64,000 nt of DNA, from contig NMRB01001003.1 of assembly GCA_002633025.1 (NCBI GenBank), positions 177,190 through 241,189 on the forward strand. Reading direction: 5' to 3'. Numbering within the stretch: the stretch's first letter is position 1; each line of letters starts with the position of its first letter. The translations under genes were made by a program, and so were the position numbers. Of the stretch, positions 48,641 through 60,310 are shown one piece after another. The notes under the pieces were generated by a model. It searched no databases. It saw nothing but the letters and a program-made list of their open reading frames with translations, and had not been told where the DNA came from. Source of the stretch: Notospermus geniculatus (lineage: Eukaryota; Nemertea; Pilidiophora; Heteronemertea; Lineidae).

Positions 48641-49339
48641 TGATGAGATAAGATTGTGTTACGGGATGTTGATTTTATGAATATTGGTGTTGAGTATTTA
48701 GAAAAGCCAGACATGGCATCCGACAAATTCAACATTCAAATGATCAGTTCACAGATATTAAAACCGCAGGCAAACTTGATAATAACGTTGGTGATAAAAG
48801 GAAAGTGAGAGTGAAAATTCTACAAATCTCAATTCCAGCAACAAAACCTTCCAACACACAACAATAAAGTGGATGAGTTCTTCCCCTCTCCATGAATCAG
48901 TCACCCCCTGGGAGAGGTAGAAGGCGGTTTGGGGGCTGCTGTTATTACCAAAGCCTAATCAATCTTCAATCCATCTTCCCACCTTCACATCTGATGAGAT
49001 AAGATTGTGTTACGGGATGTTGATTTTATGAATATTTGCGTTGAGTATTTAGAAAAGCCAGACATGGCATCCGACAAATTCAACATTCAAATGATCAGTT
49101 CACAGATATTGAAACCGCAGGCAAACTTGATAATAACGTTGGTGATAAAAGGAAAGTGCTCGTGAAAATTCTACAAATCTCAATTTCAGAAACAAAACCT
49201 TCCAACACACAACAATAAAGTGGATGAGTTCTTCCCCTCTCCATGAGTCAGTCACCCCCTGGGAGAGGTAGAAGGCGGTTTGGGGGCTGCTGTTATTACC
49301 AAAGCCTAATCAATCTTCAATCCATCTTCCCACCTTCAC
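48641..49339 (+). repeat. 351-bp tandem duplication
   Basis: Units 48641-48988 and 48992-49339 start TGATGAGATAAGATTGTG and end CCATCTTCCCACCTTCAC, with only a few substitutions (for example GGAAAGTGAGAGTG against GGAAAGTGCTCGTG). No coding evidence. Confidence 0.92.
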
Positions 49340-49469
49340 GTTTGTCTTTGTCTTTCGTAATCTTCTCAAATTCTCATTTGGTTTTAATGATTTGGTTTTA
49401 TGGAACCACACCACGGCAGAGATTCGTCGTCGACACGTGATGCAGCGTCGGGTTATAACAAGCAACATA

Positions 49470-49796
49470 CCATCAACCATGATGTAAATGGCGAATACAT
49501 TCAATCATGGTGTAAAATGGTGAATACACTCAATCATGATGTAAATGGTGAATACACTCAATCATGATGTAAATGATGAATACACTCAATCGTGGTGTAA
49601 ATGGTGAATACACTCCCTCAACCATGATTAAGTGGTGAATACACTCAATCCTGATGTAAATGGTGAATGCACTCAACCATGATGTAAGTGGTGAATACAC
49701 TAACTCAACCAAGATGTAAATGGTGAATGCACTCAACCATGATTAAGTGGTGAATACACTCAACCACGATGTAAATGGTGAATGCAACAGCAGACG
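49470..49796. repeat. ATGATGTAAATGGTGAATAC minisatellite
   Basis: Roughly eleven units of 28-32 bp built on CAACCATGATGTAAATGGTG and AATACACTC, with frequent small indels. The array keeps a minus-strand frame open, which is a repeat artefact. Confidence 0.9.
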
Positions 49797-50293
49797 TCTG
49801 TGGATAAAGGTGACTTGTCTTCCATGAAGGAATGATTATGTTGACAAAGGAGCTCCCAGCCCTAGAGTCTGCCGCCAACAAGCTGAGGATAATGACCACG
49901 TTAGAGATTAGCTGCCAAGCAGTCTCATGACAACTATGTGTTGTAGCTGGCCAACCAGAAAAACCGGTAGATTTGGCAATGGCCATTCGAGGGATCATTA
50001 CGAGCTGTGCTGGCAATTTCTCTCCGAAGACTACATCATTCATTCAGCTATTGTTGAAGTGTCAACCATGTCATTGAAGTTGATAAACCGATCAATGGTT
50101 ATTGTTGATGATTATTACGCAGCCCACAAATCATGAATGATATTGCTCGATCTACTATAACGGCTTTTTCTTCAATTTGCAAGTCATAATGGCGCACTGA
50201 CCAAAAGGCACCATGATGATGATCGATTTGTAAAAACTATGGTGGCCTCTCGCTGTCGTGTCCACAGCCAGGCATTCCGTTATTGGAAAAGCC
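49797..50293. other. No recognisable gene
   Basis: Unique-looking; short frames only. Confidence 0.4.
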
Positions 50294-51376
50294 GTGATGA
50301 AAAAAGATAAAGTAAAAGGCGAAATTGTCGTGGCTTTTCAGAAATCACCAAGTGCTGCTTGAGTTGTTTTCTCTTGAGCCGATTGATTCTTCAGGTTTAG
50401 TCAGGAAGTAACGACACAGAAACCGACCATATGGCCACATACTGTACGTTCCAAAGTCTGATAGTGTAGGCCATCTACATCTACATTGCTGCTCTCAATG
50501 TGCAGGCACCACAGTTCAATGAACGTGACTCAGGGATAGCATCGCTTGCCGAATGAAGGAATCAAAGCTTGATTTTTAGGACGTAACTTCAACAATGCCA
50601 GCCGTTGCTGACGTCGACATCATGACGCAAAGCCGGGGCGCATGACGTCGTCATATGACGCAAAGACGGAGCCAAAAGGCGCAATTCAACAGAACGATGT
50701 TCCGTCGTGGAAACAGTGAATACTTCAATCAGAAGCCATGAGTCAGTAGCTCAAAGTCAATATCGGTGATTCCTATTGATCCCTTGAGTTGCCGGTGATT
50801 GGCGAACAAGTGACGAGATGTTGACTATCCGATCACACACTGAACAAGTTTTGATCAATTTTCTATCAATTCATGAAACCAGAGAAGAGCCGGATCCAAT
50901 TCCGATATGAAAATAAGGATCTGTTTGCCAGCAGACTGGCTCTATTTAGTCGTATCATTGAACTCATCTTGACACCAATCTTTGTCTTGCTGTGGGCAGA
51001 TTGCTTTCCTCAGATGTTTATTGATCAAGTCAACAGTTGTTGCTGTGGGTGGTACTGCGGGAGAGGCGAAAGCTGGTGCTCGTGGACAGACTCAGGTGGT
51101 CTTGGGACAATATACCATAATCTCAATATCCGTGTAGCATGCTGTCCCACAACAGAACCCGCCCACATGCTGGGAGTGCAAGCTCTATGATATTAGCATC
51201 AGTAGACGCTGCTGAGCAACCGTCGCTGTCGTGGGTGGGTTCCTAGTTCCTTATTCGAAAATTCTCCAATAAGGAACGAGTAAATAGGCTAACAAGTTTC
51301 TAGTTCCTTGATTCGAAATTGCCGATTCGATTTTTCATACTACCGTAAACAACTTTTTTACTGGCATTTATGAGCT
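50294..51376 (+). repeat. 1.1-kb segmental duplication, copy 1
   Basis: Starts GTGATGAAAAAAGATAAAG and matches 51778-52860 at an offset of 1484 bp, with sparse differences (for example a CG dinucleotide missing at about 52124 in copy 2). A plus-strand cysteine/tryptophan-rich frame (50873-51190) is broken by a stop in copy 2. A minus-strand frame in copy 2 (52423-52662) is broken by a stop in copy 1. Neither behaves like a conserved gene. Confidence 0.9.
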
Positions 51377-51632
51377 AACGTTACAAAATCTCTCCAGTGG
51401 TGAGATTTTGTAACATTATTTTTTAGCGATGAGAGACTTTGTAACGTTACAAAATCTCTCCAGTGGTGAGATTTTGTAACATTATTTTTAGCAATGAGAG
51501 ACTTTGTTACATTACAAAATCTCTCCAGTGGTGAGATTTTGTAACATTATTTTTAGCAATGAGAGACTTTGTTACGTTACAAAATCTCTCCAGTGGTGAG
51601 ATTTTGTAACATTATTTTTCAGCGATGAGAGA
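51377..51632. repeat. Palindromic satellite array, left
   Basis: Units contain TTACAAAATCTC, then TCCAGTGGT, then GAGATTTTGTAA, so each forms a hairpin of about 12 bp stem. They are joined by CATTATTTTTAGCAATGAGAGACTTTG-like linkers (about 62 bp per full unit). The array runs into an N gap. Confidence 0.9.
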
Positions 51633-51777
51633 NNNNNNNNNNNNNNNNNNNNNNNNNNNNNNNNNNNNNNNNNNNNNNNNNNNNNNNNNNNNNNNNNNNN
51701 NNNNNNNNNNNNNNNNNNNNNNNNNNNNNNNNNNNNNNNNNNNNNNNNNNNNNNNNNNNNNNNNNNNNNNNNNNNNN
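51633..51777. other. Assembly gap (145 N)
   Basis: Undetermined bases. The gap separates the left satellite array from the second copy of the duplicated block, so its true size and content are unknown. Confidence 0.99.
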
Positions 51778-52857
51778 GTGATGAAAAAAGATAAAGTAAA
51801 AGGCGAAATTGTCGTGGCTTATCAGAAATCACCAAGTGCTGCTTGAGTTGTTTTCTCTTGAGCCGATTGATTCTTCAGGTTTAGTCAGGAAGTAACGACA
51901 CAGAAACCGACCATATGGCCACATACTGTACGTTCCAAAGTCTGATAGTGTAGGCCATCTACATCTACATTGCTGCTCTCAATGTGCAGGCACCACAGTT
52001 CAATGAACGTGACTCAGGGATAGCATCGCTTGCCGAATGAAGGAATCAAAGCTTGATTTTTAGGACGTAACTTCAACAATGCCAGCCGTTGCTGACGTCG
52101 ACATCATGACGCAAAGCCGGGGCATGACGTCGTCATATGACGCAAAGATGGAGCCAAAAGGCGCAATTCAACAGAACGATGTTCTGTCGGGAAACAGTGA
52201 ATACTTCAATCAGAAGCCATGAGTCAGTAGCTCAAAGTCAATATCGGTGATTCCTATTGATCCCTTGACTTGCCGGTGATTGGCGAACAAGTGACGAGAT
52301 GTTGACTATCCAATCACACATTGAACAAGATTTGATCAATTTTCTATCAATTCATGAAACTAGAGAAGAGCCGGATCCAATTCCGATATGAAAATAAGGA
52401 TCTGTTTGCCAGCAGACTGGCTCTATTTAGTCGTATCATTGAACTCATCTTGACACCAATCTTTGTCTTGCTGTAGGCAGATTGCTTTCCTCAGATGTTT
52501 ATTGATCAAGTCAACAGTTGTTGCTGTGGGTGGTACTGCGGGAGAGGCGAAAGCTGGTGCTCGTGGACAAACTGAGGTGGTCTTGGGACAATATACCATA
52601 ATCTCAATATCCGTGTAGCATGCTGTCCCACAACAGAACCCGCCAACATGCTGGGAGTGCAAGCTCTATGATATTAGCATCAGTAGACGCTGCTGAGCAA
52701 CCGTCGCTGACGTGGGTGGGTTCCTAGTTCCTTATTCGAAAATTCTCCAATAAGGAACGAGTAAATAGGCTAACCAGTTCCTAGTTCCTTATTCTAAATT
52801 GCCGATTCGATTTTTCATACTACCGTAAACAACTTTTTTTACTGGCATTTATGAGCT
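51778..52857 (+). repeat. 1.1-kb segmental duplication, copy 2
   Basis: Begins directly at the gap edge with the same sequence as 50294. Because the gap adjoins it, the duplication may be an assembly product of two alleles or of a collapsed satellite. Confidence 0.9.
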
Positions 52858-53380
52858 AACGTTACAAAATCTCTCAAATGGTGAGATTTTGTAACAATTT
52901 TTTTCAGCAATGAGAGACTTTATAACGTTACAAAATCTCATCACTGGAGAGATTTTGTTACGTTACAAAATATCTCCAGTGGTGAGATTTTGTTACGTTA
53001 CAAAATCTCTCCAGTGGTGAGATTTTGTAACATTACAAAATCTCTCCAGTGGTGAGATTTTGTAACGTTACAAAATCTCTCCAGTGGTGAGATTTTGTTA
53101 CGTTACAAAATCTCTCCAGTGGTGAGATTTTGTAAGGCTCTCCAGTGGTGAGATTTTGTTACGTTACAAAATCTCTCCAGTGGTGAGATTTTGTAAGGCT
53201 CTCCAGTGGTGAGATTTTGTTACGTTACAAAATCTCTCCAGTGGTGAGATTTTGTAACATTATTTTTAGCAATGAGAGACTTTGTTACGTTACAAAATCT
53301 CTCCAGTGGTGAGATTTTGTAACGTTACAAAATCTCTCCAGTGGTGAGATTTCGTAACGTTACAAAATCTCACCACTGGG
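52858..53380. repeat. Palindromic satellite array, right
   Basis: At least a dozen hairpin units of the TTACAAAATCTC/GAGATTTTGTAA type, here mostly without linkers (about 35-40 bp per unit), with some truncated AAGGCTCTCCAGTGG junctions and one linker-containing unit near 53256. Partial units also occur at 63.8 and 63.97 kb. Confidence 0.92.
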
Positions 53381-55002
53381 GAATGATAATGCTAAAGTAA
53401 ATGGTGAAGTAATGCTAACAGGAAGGTCATCTTTTCCTTATCGTTGGCTGTCAGTGGAAATCCTGTGCGGTAGTTTGGTCAGGCCCCGAAGAAACTGATG
53501 TTACCATAGTCCATTAGGTAATTGGAAGAAAGAACCTTGAATTAGCTCCGAGGTTTGTGGAAATCCCATTTGACCTCGGAGATAACTTGAAGCTTGTCGG
53601 CGATGGCTGGAAGCAATTCCTGCCTTTCTACGCCGGAGTTCTAACCGGCTGAAAACGGGAGTATAGCCAAATATAGCCAAACGCCACAACAGGGGAACGT
53701 TTAAAGATCGTTCTGATCTGGCTGCAGTGCACATGGATTTTCATTTGGTAGTCCATTAATCTTCTTCTTCGACAGAATGGATATGTTAGTGAACTTGAGG
53801 AAAACTGATGACTCACTCGGCACTGTTTATCAGTCCCTTAAGTCTTAACATTTCACAACTAAATCTGTTTGTAACGCTTAGAGTAACAAGAAGGGAAAAT
53901 CACAAAGCAGGACATGTCGTGAACGATGGTGGTGAACACTGGTTCATTAGCCTCCATTCTGGTTGTTAACTCTGAGCAGGAAAAAACTCTTGTTCCGGTA
54001 AAGTTGGAAAGCAAAGTACATTTTGGGGGTCGGCTGTGGTGATGTTTTTGGTTACATACATGTACATGTACATGTACAGTAGATATCAGTGGGAGAACAA
54101 GAAGAAGAGGTGTCTGGGTGGGCACGACTTGATTACCAACGACATGGAACAAACAGACTGGATGCTGCCTGGCATTCGAACCAGTGGATTTTTCCATCAG
54201 GGCCAAAGCCAAAGCATTGTTGGCTCTGGTAAATATGGAAGAGGCCATCCCAACTAGGCCTACTCATGTTCCTCACTTGGATTGGGTCTTTTACTTGCAC
54301 TTGCAAAGGGACAAGGTACAAGGTACAAGGTACAAGGTACAAGGTACAAGGTACAAAGCACCAAGGCTTACTGACCGACGAAGCCTAGCATCATTACTGT
54401 GCAGAAGTCAAGAATGCTGATCGCCAACAATCAAGGCTCTGACGCCTCCTGACCAGACCAGTTGGTCACCAGAATGAAAGGTGGTTGACCCAAACAACTT
54501 CTCATTCATGGCACATCGTTGTTATCACTACCCTACTATCGTAGCAACCAGGTTCAATGGATTTATGCAGCTGGAAATATCGACAACTGGTGACTCAAAA
54601 TCATCAACCAAGTCATGTTTGCCGACATCAGGTTTATTATCATAGGAATCAACTTCACAGTGAATGGTAACAGAACACGAGGATTAACGATACCCCCATG
54701 AATTATTCCCCATGTCATGTCCGACTGGCTGATGGGGCGGTATCTTCATTTAGAGCCCTCTCAGGTGTGTAAGACTTTGTTGGCTTCACATATCGATAAG
54801 GGACACTGAACCCCTGGTTAATAACCTTATTACTGACCTAATCACAACGATCGGAAACCCAAAGGTCAGGGGGTTGGTGATAATCACTGTGATATTTGCA
54901 CCGGGACGTTGGTTGGTTGCCTGGAAACTCTATTATCTCTTTCAAAATAAGATTTTACAAAATGTAATTTGGGTGTAAAACTGACTCTAGTGGACGAGCA
55001 TC
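53381..55002. other. No recognised gene; short tandem tracts
   Basis: A small hairpin CTCCGAGG/CCTCGGAG lies at about 53548-53583. Simple repeats are a TACATG hexamer run (54053-54080) and an AAGGTAC heptamer run (54311-54357). Open frames here (53859-54248 minus, 129 residues) have no recognised domain. Confidence 0.4.
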
Positions 55003-55335
55003 GGTTGTGCCACAGCTCTGGTTCATCACGAGAACGCTGGTTGTGTCACAGCACTAGCTGGTTCATCACGAGATCGCTGGTTGTGGCACAGCTCTAGCTG
55101 GTTCATCATGACGCTGGTTGTGTCACAGCTCTAGCTGGTTCATCATGACGCTGGTTGTGTCACAGCTCTAGCTGGTTCATCATGACGCTGGTTGTGTCAC
55201 AGCTCTAGCTGGTTCATCATGACGCTGGTTGTGTCACAGCTCTACCTGGTTCATCATGACGCTGGTTGTGTCACAGCTCTAGCTGGTTCATCATGACGCT
55301 GGTTGTGACACAGCACTAGTTGGCTCATCACGAGA
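55003..55335. repeat. 37-bp minisatellite
   Basis: About nine units with GCTGGTTGTGTCACAGCTCT and AGCTGGTTCATCATGAC. The outer units are more diverged (CACGAGATCGCTGG), the central ones nearly identical. Confidence 0.92.
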
Positions 55336-57219
55336 TCGCTGGTTTGGCCATCGCTCTACTGATTTGTTACGAGATCGCTGTCTGAATGCACCACGATTCT
55401 AATCAACAAGTAAAAAAACCCAATCAAAATGAGCGGATTATGAGCTCACGAGAATGGTCTTCAAATTGCTACATGACATTCCTTTTAAGCACTTAGGAAG
55501 CAGACGAGATCATGATGAACCATGGGCCAAACAGCTTACTTCGCTAATCACACCATTTCAATGGGATCGCTTGGTCAGGATGCGAGCAGAACACCAACCG
55601 CTATTTCCTTTCCAGCTGAATAGAATGCTCAATGTCATGATGTAACGTCATCGGCAAACTCTTCATTCAGATTATAAACCCTGTGATTGCAGTTTGAATA
55701 CTGTCAGTGTTTACCAAGCGGGCATTTACACTGTAGGATATTAACTACGATATGGCGTAAAATGGTGATAATTTCCCTAAGGATAGGACATTATAGTCAT
55801 GATGTAAACCAAACTCTATTTGTACATTTGGTTCGCAATAATTGAAAACACACTGTGGTTGATATAATGTGATAAACGAGAAGGTAGGCCGCCTGAAGGT
55901 GGAATGAATCATGAAGAAAAAATCATTTCGTAGTTTTGCACTTTGAATTCGGGTGTCGATGCGGCCTTGCCAAACACACTTCACTCTGACGATTGACAAT
56001 GCCTGCTCCAGGCGGAATATCATCTCACACAGAACCTCGAGTCGTTTATAGTTTATATATACAACATGATGATGTTACGCTTTCTTTGATAATGTGTGCT
56101 AAAGATATTGATAATTTGAAGCGCGTTTTACAGCACAACGTAGGAAAAAATATCTGAAGACTGAGAATTTTAACAATGGATTCAAGTTTGAAAAGGCTAG
56201 TTATCACTGAAATTTCGCCACTCAAAATCAAATAAACTTAAAATGGCCTGACGATAAGAATAGATATCTCAATTCACTTCTTATAATTGGCCGGAAGACA
56301 GCACAGGAAGGGAATCAAAATCGAGTGAAATGAAGTAAGAAAAGCAATATAAAACCAATCGGTTCAATTCGAGACCAATTTGGAAATGTTAGTCGGTTAT
56401 ATTGGGAGGAAAATACTCCTTGAGTGAGAAGAGCACGCTGTAATCATCACTTTCCCTTCTCCAAATGTTTCAATCTGCTGCGAAGAGTCGGCGCTGTCAG
56501 TAAGTTGACCAATAGGTGTCACTGCAGCCCAATTCAATGCCAAGCGGACGCATTCATGGTTGATTTAGCACCAATCAGGAGAATTTTCTTTTGTATTGGT
56601 CTGCTGGAGCTTTGCTGTCGTCTTTGGCAATAAGCGGGGTTGACTGCTCCTATTCTTCCATGCTGCCAAGCACCATCTAGTAGGCTACAGCTTCCACATA
56701 CAGAAGTCATTGAATGCTATGTTTAGAAAGGATACCCCCTCTGTTGGTGTATCTCTGAAGTATTCCAAAATAACAACTAATGGAATGAAGACGACGACTT
56801 ACGTTGACGTCACAGGCAGAAAGTGGGAGCTGAAGTTTCCGGCACACCTCTTTGTGCTATAGCTATTTGCGTCAGACTGAAGCTGCTTGATTATTTTATA
56901 TCTCTCACATAGACCATAAGTCAAAAGGGAAGTGTCAGCCCAGCTGATCCCTCTTGGGCCCAAGGTCCAAAACTCCCTCATTACAGCGTCATACTGCGTG
57001 ATAACTTAGCAGTATCAGGCCAGATCCCGGACCTATAAATCATGTTCCGTGTCTGTGACATGACGATAGCTCGCTCACCATCATAAAAACACTGATCCTT
57101 GACGTTCACATCCGTCTAAACGCTCAAGGGACCTGCTCCAGACAGGACTGCCACTGAGTTCAGAAACAGAACTCAGAGATACTCGCCTAGAACAAGTCTC
57201 GCCTCCCTTTTTGAGACTT
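55336..57219. other. No recognisable gene upstream of the receptor
   Basis: Unique-looking AT-rich sequence with short frames only. Confidence 0.45.
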
Positions 57220-57379
57220 CACTTCGACATACTGCGCTGTTCATCGTTTCGACGCCCCCTGCCATCTTCTTGTGCGTGCGCACTCACCTGGTAGGCAAAC
57301 CAACGCATGTGATTGGTCGTGAGATACGAATTTGCCCACCAGATATAACCGCGCATGTGCAGTTTGCAAGAAATCCAAG
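57220..57379 (+). promoter_or_regulatory. Candidate promoter of the GPCR gene
   Basis: This stretch is CpG-richer than its surroundings. It holds an NRF1-like word (GTGCGTGCGCA, about 57273), an inverted CCAAT box (ATTGG, 57313-57317), CGCGCATGTG (57351) and, at the first ATG, CAAGATGGCGG, which matches the YY1 motif often found just after start sites. On the minus strand CTACCAG|GTGAGTG (57289/57288) is a textbook donor, so a divergent transcript is possible. The promoter role is inferred from motifs only. Confidence 0.35.
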
Positions 57380-57459
57380 ATGGCGGGGGCCTTCGAAACG
57401 ATGAATACAACAATCTGCGGCAGTGTTTTTCGTTGCGGAAGGCAAGAATCAAGAAAACG
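57380..57459 (+). CDS. Candidate first coding exon of the GPCR gene
   Basis: ATG at 57380 in the context AAGATGGCG opens a frame of 26 full codons (starting MAGAFETMNTTICG) plus CG, followed by GTAAAG as a possible donor. Joining CG to the G that precedes the receptor ATG gives an arginine codon and keeps the receptor frame, so the protein would gain 27 residues with an NTT glycosylation site. The intron would be 57460-58600 (1141 bp). The frame match could be chance (one in three), and the donor is only moderate. A minus-strand 122-residue frame also overlaps. Confidence 0.3.
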
Positions 57460-58600
57460 GTAAAGAAGATCACTAGTAGCGTGTAGCTGCATGTTTCTTT
57501 CGTGTAATATTTTATCGTTTATATAGATCTGGAACACTTCATCACTGACAGTAATAAGAATAAAATAAGTCGGTATCATCCCCAGGCACTTTGTGCTTTT
57601 GTCACACATAATAACTGCCGTTTAGTTTGCTTTTCACTCATCCAGAGAGAGTGTGATGCCTCCGAGCATCAACGGGAGGAAGTTGAATCATCAGAACACT
57701 TGTCTCAATTATTCCAGCATCAAGAGGTGAGATGCACAGACATGACAGATATGACAGATCCGGCTGTTAGTTACGGTAAAGTGATGTGATCATAACATGA
57801 TCAGTGAAGAGGAAGATCTCCGTGATGCAATGACAGTATGAAGGAGAGATGGCTTTTTCGCCATTTGACAGAGAACAAGCTAATTTTTCCCAAGGGAGGA
57901 CAAGTGATGTTGTTAGGAATGACTCCGCACATCAACGAAGGGAGAATGTGATGAGTTTGCCACCAATAGCGCGGCGCATTCGGCTGAGGACGTGTTGATG
58001 ACGGCATGCAGACCACTGACACCGCTGTAATGTTGGACTGCTTGCCAGGGGGGATATGGCTGTTACCAAATGTCATGGCCATGCATAGGAATACCTCTTA
58101 TAACTGAACAATAGAAAACTAGGCTATCGTAACTCAATCTTACCATTCCTTTTCACGTTTGTCTTACATGAAAAGCTTTTATGTTTCTTCCCTCTGACAT
58201 TATTCACGAAGCTGTCGTAACTTTGCAGAGTACGGTAAACTCTTGTCTATTTGTGGGAAACCTATTGTTCACTATCCCATCACAGCCTAGCAAACGATCT
58301 CACCCCTCAAGCTACGCAGGGTTTGTGAATACCGAACTACCCGAACGACGTCGGACTTGTCAGTTTCATTCTACGTGTATTTGTCCGAACCTGCTTTGTC
58401 CTGTCTCACCGTCGACAATGTGGTCACTCAGTAAAGTCTAGTTGTTATGTTTGTCCGACTGTTGGTAAATATAGATGGACCTAGGCCCTCTGATTCAACC
58501 TACACTGAGTACACACATGTGCATTACTAGTAGTTCCTCCTTATATCTTGTTGCATTGTTTTGCGATTCTGTCATCATCTTTTTTTTTGTCTCGTTACAG
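57460..58600 (+). other. Putative intron before the receptor exon
   Basis: Ends in a strong acceptor: a T-rich run (TTTTTTTTTGTCTCGTTACAG) closing at 58600. The 3' limit is well supported; the 5' limit depends on the candidate exon at 57380-57459. No gene is recognised inside; an 86-residue frame at 58181-58441 has no known domain. Confidence 0.5.
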
Positions 58601-58601
58601 G

Positions 58602-59906
58602 ATGCAGGGGTCAAGCTCTGGTGAGCAGCTGCCGACCTGGGCGCTCAATCTCACCATCCTAACAGAATACATCAACACCCTCCTGCCAGAGGAGCGTGAC
58701 GTCCTCTTTGAACGGTTAGGAATCAAAAGTGTCCATGATTTAGAATCGCTCTTCCAAGCTCAAAACAAGATGCACGTGGAACCGTACGAGTTACAACTTA
58801 TGAACATAACTGAATACTGGTTAAGTAAACACCTGAGGCTGATTGTACCACCGATATTAATCGTCATTGGAACTATAGGAAATATTCTGTCCTGTATCAT
58901 CTTGCTGAGGAGACAAATGGCTCGAATTTCTACCTATATCTACCTTGGTGCTCTAGCTATTGTGGATACGTGTGTCCTCTACATGGGTTTGTTTCGGATA
59001 TGGTTGGGAGAGATAGCCCGGTTTGATATAATGGGCAAACACGATGCTATATGTAAGATATTCATGTTGTTGGGGTATACGGCCAGTGATTTTTCAGTCT
59101 GGATCATAGTAGCTGTGACATTCGAACGATACATCGCTGTCTGTTTTCCCCTTCAGGCCAGTTCTTTGTGCAATCCCAAACGCGCTATCCTTGTGATTCT
59201 GTCTCTACTCGCCGTGATACTCACTGTAAACCTCCATTTCCTGTGGACGGTAAAGGTGATCGAATATGAAGAATTCGGCGAAAACGTCAGACGTTGTAAA
59301 GGAGGGGAGCAATATGAGGATTTTATACGAATCTGGCCCTGGGTTGATGCCTTCATTTACTCCTTTCTGCCTTTCATTCTTATCATGAGCCTTAATTTCC
59401 TCATCATACGACAAGTTTTCGTGGCGCATCGTGATCGGACGCAGTTTTTATCGAACGATCCCCGACGGCAATCGTCACAGGATACAGGATATAAAATAAC
59501 CGTTATGCTTTTGACAATCTCCTTCGCCTTCCTCCTTACAACATTACCCATGGTTATCTGTATGATAATAGGCGCTATCCTACAATCTGAGAGAGACTTT
59601 ATGATTATTTCACAAGTAACGCTAGCGGGTACCATCACCGAGTACCTCATGTACGTCAACCATTCTATGAACTTTTTTCTTTATTGTGCAACTGGGCAGA
59701 AATTCCGTCAGCAACTTTCTCGACTGGCTTGTTGGAAGACAGGACAAAATCAGTACTCTCGGTCGCAGATGGTCTCCGAGAGCGTGACGGCCAATGGCGG
59801 GACCTACACGTATCGATATCGAAACGCTGACCAAACAGAGATGCTGGATATAAACAACAGGACCGGAACCGGAAAACAATATATGATCAATCGTCCGGTT
59901 ACATAG
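58602..59906 (+). CDS. Class A (rhodopsin-like) neuropeptide-type GPCR
   Basis: A 434-residue seven-helix plasma-membrane receptor in one exon. The N-terminus (1-78) has N-glycosylation sites at N16 and N68. Helices lie at about 79-102 (GN, N94), 110-134 (LAIVD, D122), 151-173, 194-214, 246-270 (P257), 299-324 (P316) and 337-362. C151 and C232 can form the usual extracellular disulfide. Helix 3 ends in ERY (175-177), the G-protein switch. Helix 7 carries NFFLY (357-361) instead of NPxxY, and helix 6 lacks the CWxP cysteine and tryptophan. NxxMNFFLYC-x-TGxKFR is typical of invertebrate FMRFamide-receptor-like and TRH-receptor/GPR139-like groups, so a peptide ligand coupling to a G protein is likely but unidentified. 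The start is ATG 58602, directly after an acceptor; an in-frame ATG at 58548 lies inside the polypyrimidine tract and is unlikely. The tail is serine/threonine-rich. Confidence 0.93.
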   Translation: MQGSSSGEQLPTWALNLTILTEYINTLLPEERDVLFERLGIKSVHDLESLFQAQNKMHVEPYELQLMNITEYWLSKHLRLIVPPILIVIGTIGNILSCIILLRRQMARISTYIYLGALAIVDTCVLYMGLFRIWLGEIARFDIMGKHDAICKIFMLLGYTASDFSVWIIVAVTFERYIAVCFPLQASSLCNPKRAILVILSLLAVILTVNLHFLWTVKVIEYEEFGENVRRCKGGEQYEDFIRIWPWVDAFIYSFLPFILIMSLNFLIIRQVFVAHRDRTQFLSNDPRRQSSQDTGYKITVMLLTISFAFLLTTLPMVICMIIGAILQSERDFMIISQVTLAGTITEYLMYVNHSMNFFLYCATGQKFRQQLSRLACWKTGQNQYSRSQMVSESVTANGGTYTYRYRNADQTEMLDINNRTGTGKQYMINRPVT

Positions 59907-60121
59907 AACGAACCACAAAGCCACAACTTCAAGAAAATACAGCTCAGTTTTTCACAAAATTGCCTTTTATTTCAGCTCTAAACAGACGCCCGACTCGTAC
60001 ATGTAGGCCTAATGGTAGAGGACTTGTCCTCGCCATCTTGAACGAGCGGAGACGTCTGCAGACCATGTTTTGAGAAAGTATGTCGTCATTGTTGTATGAT
60101 AGATAAAACAGGAGCGAAAGC
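59907..60121 (+). other. Receptor 3' flank, probable 3'UTR
   Basis: Follows the TAG stop. No nearby AATAAA is convincing before a MITE at 60122, so the untranslated region may run on to about 62.2 kb. Confidence 0.4.
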
Positions 60122-60310
60122 CATGAGGAACCTGCCACCTTTCGCCACTATGAGGCGCTGCGAGCGGTTGTTCTCGTTTCGTCTCAGTTTCACTGCGTCA
60201 AGGGCGTCGTTACGTGACGATTTTACATTGCTTTGCTCTGTTTTTAAAGCCTTTGACACAACCGCCACAGCGCCCCCTATCGGGATAAAAAGTCAAGCGG
60301 CTTCCTCATT
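60122..60310 (+). mobile_element. Family A foldback element, copy 7
   Basis: CATGAGGAACCTGCC at the left end and CTTCCTCATT at the right end. The inner arm is GGCGCTGCGAGCGGTTGT. It lies 215 bp after the receptor stop codon, possibly within the 3'UTR. Confidence 0.75.

Noticed and set aside
50873-51190. Cysteine/tryptophan-rich 105-residue protein
   Set aside because: The duplicate copy has a stop in this frame, and no signal peptide or known domain is visible.
52858-53380. CRISPR-like regular repeats
   Set aside because: The repeats are palindromic units without unique spacers, in eukaryotic DNA; this is satellite sequence.
58548-58601. Upstream ATG of the receptor at 58548
   Set aside because: The extra 18 codons lie in a T-rich tract ending in TTACAG, a clear splice acceptor, so they are intronic.
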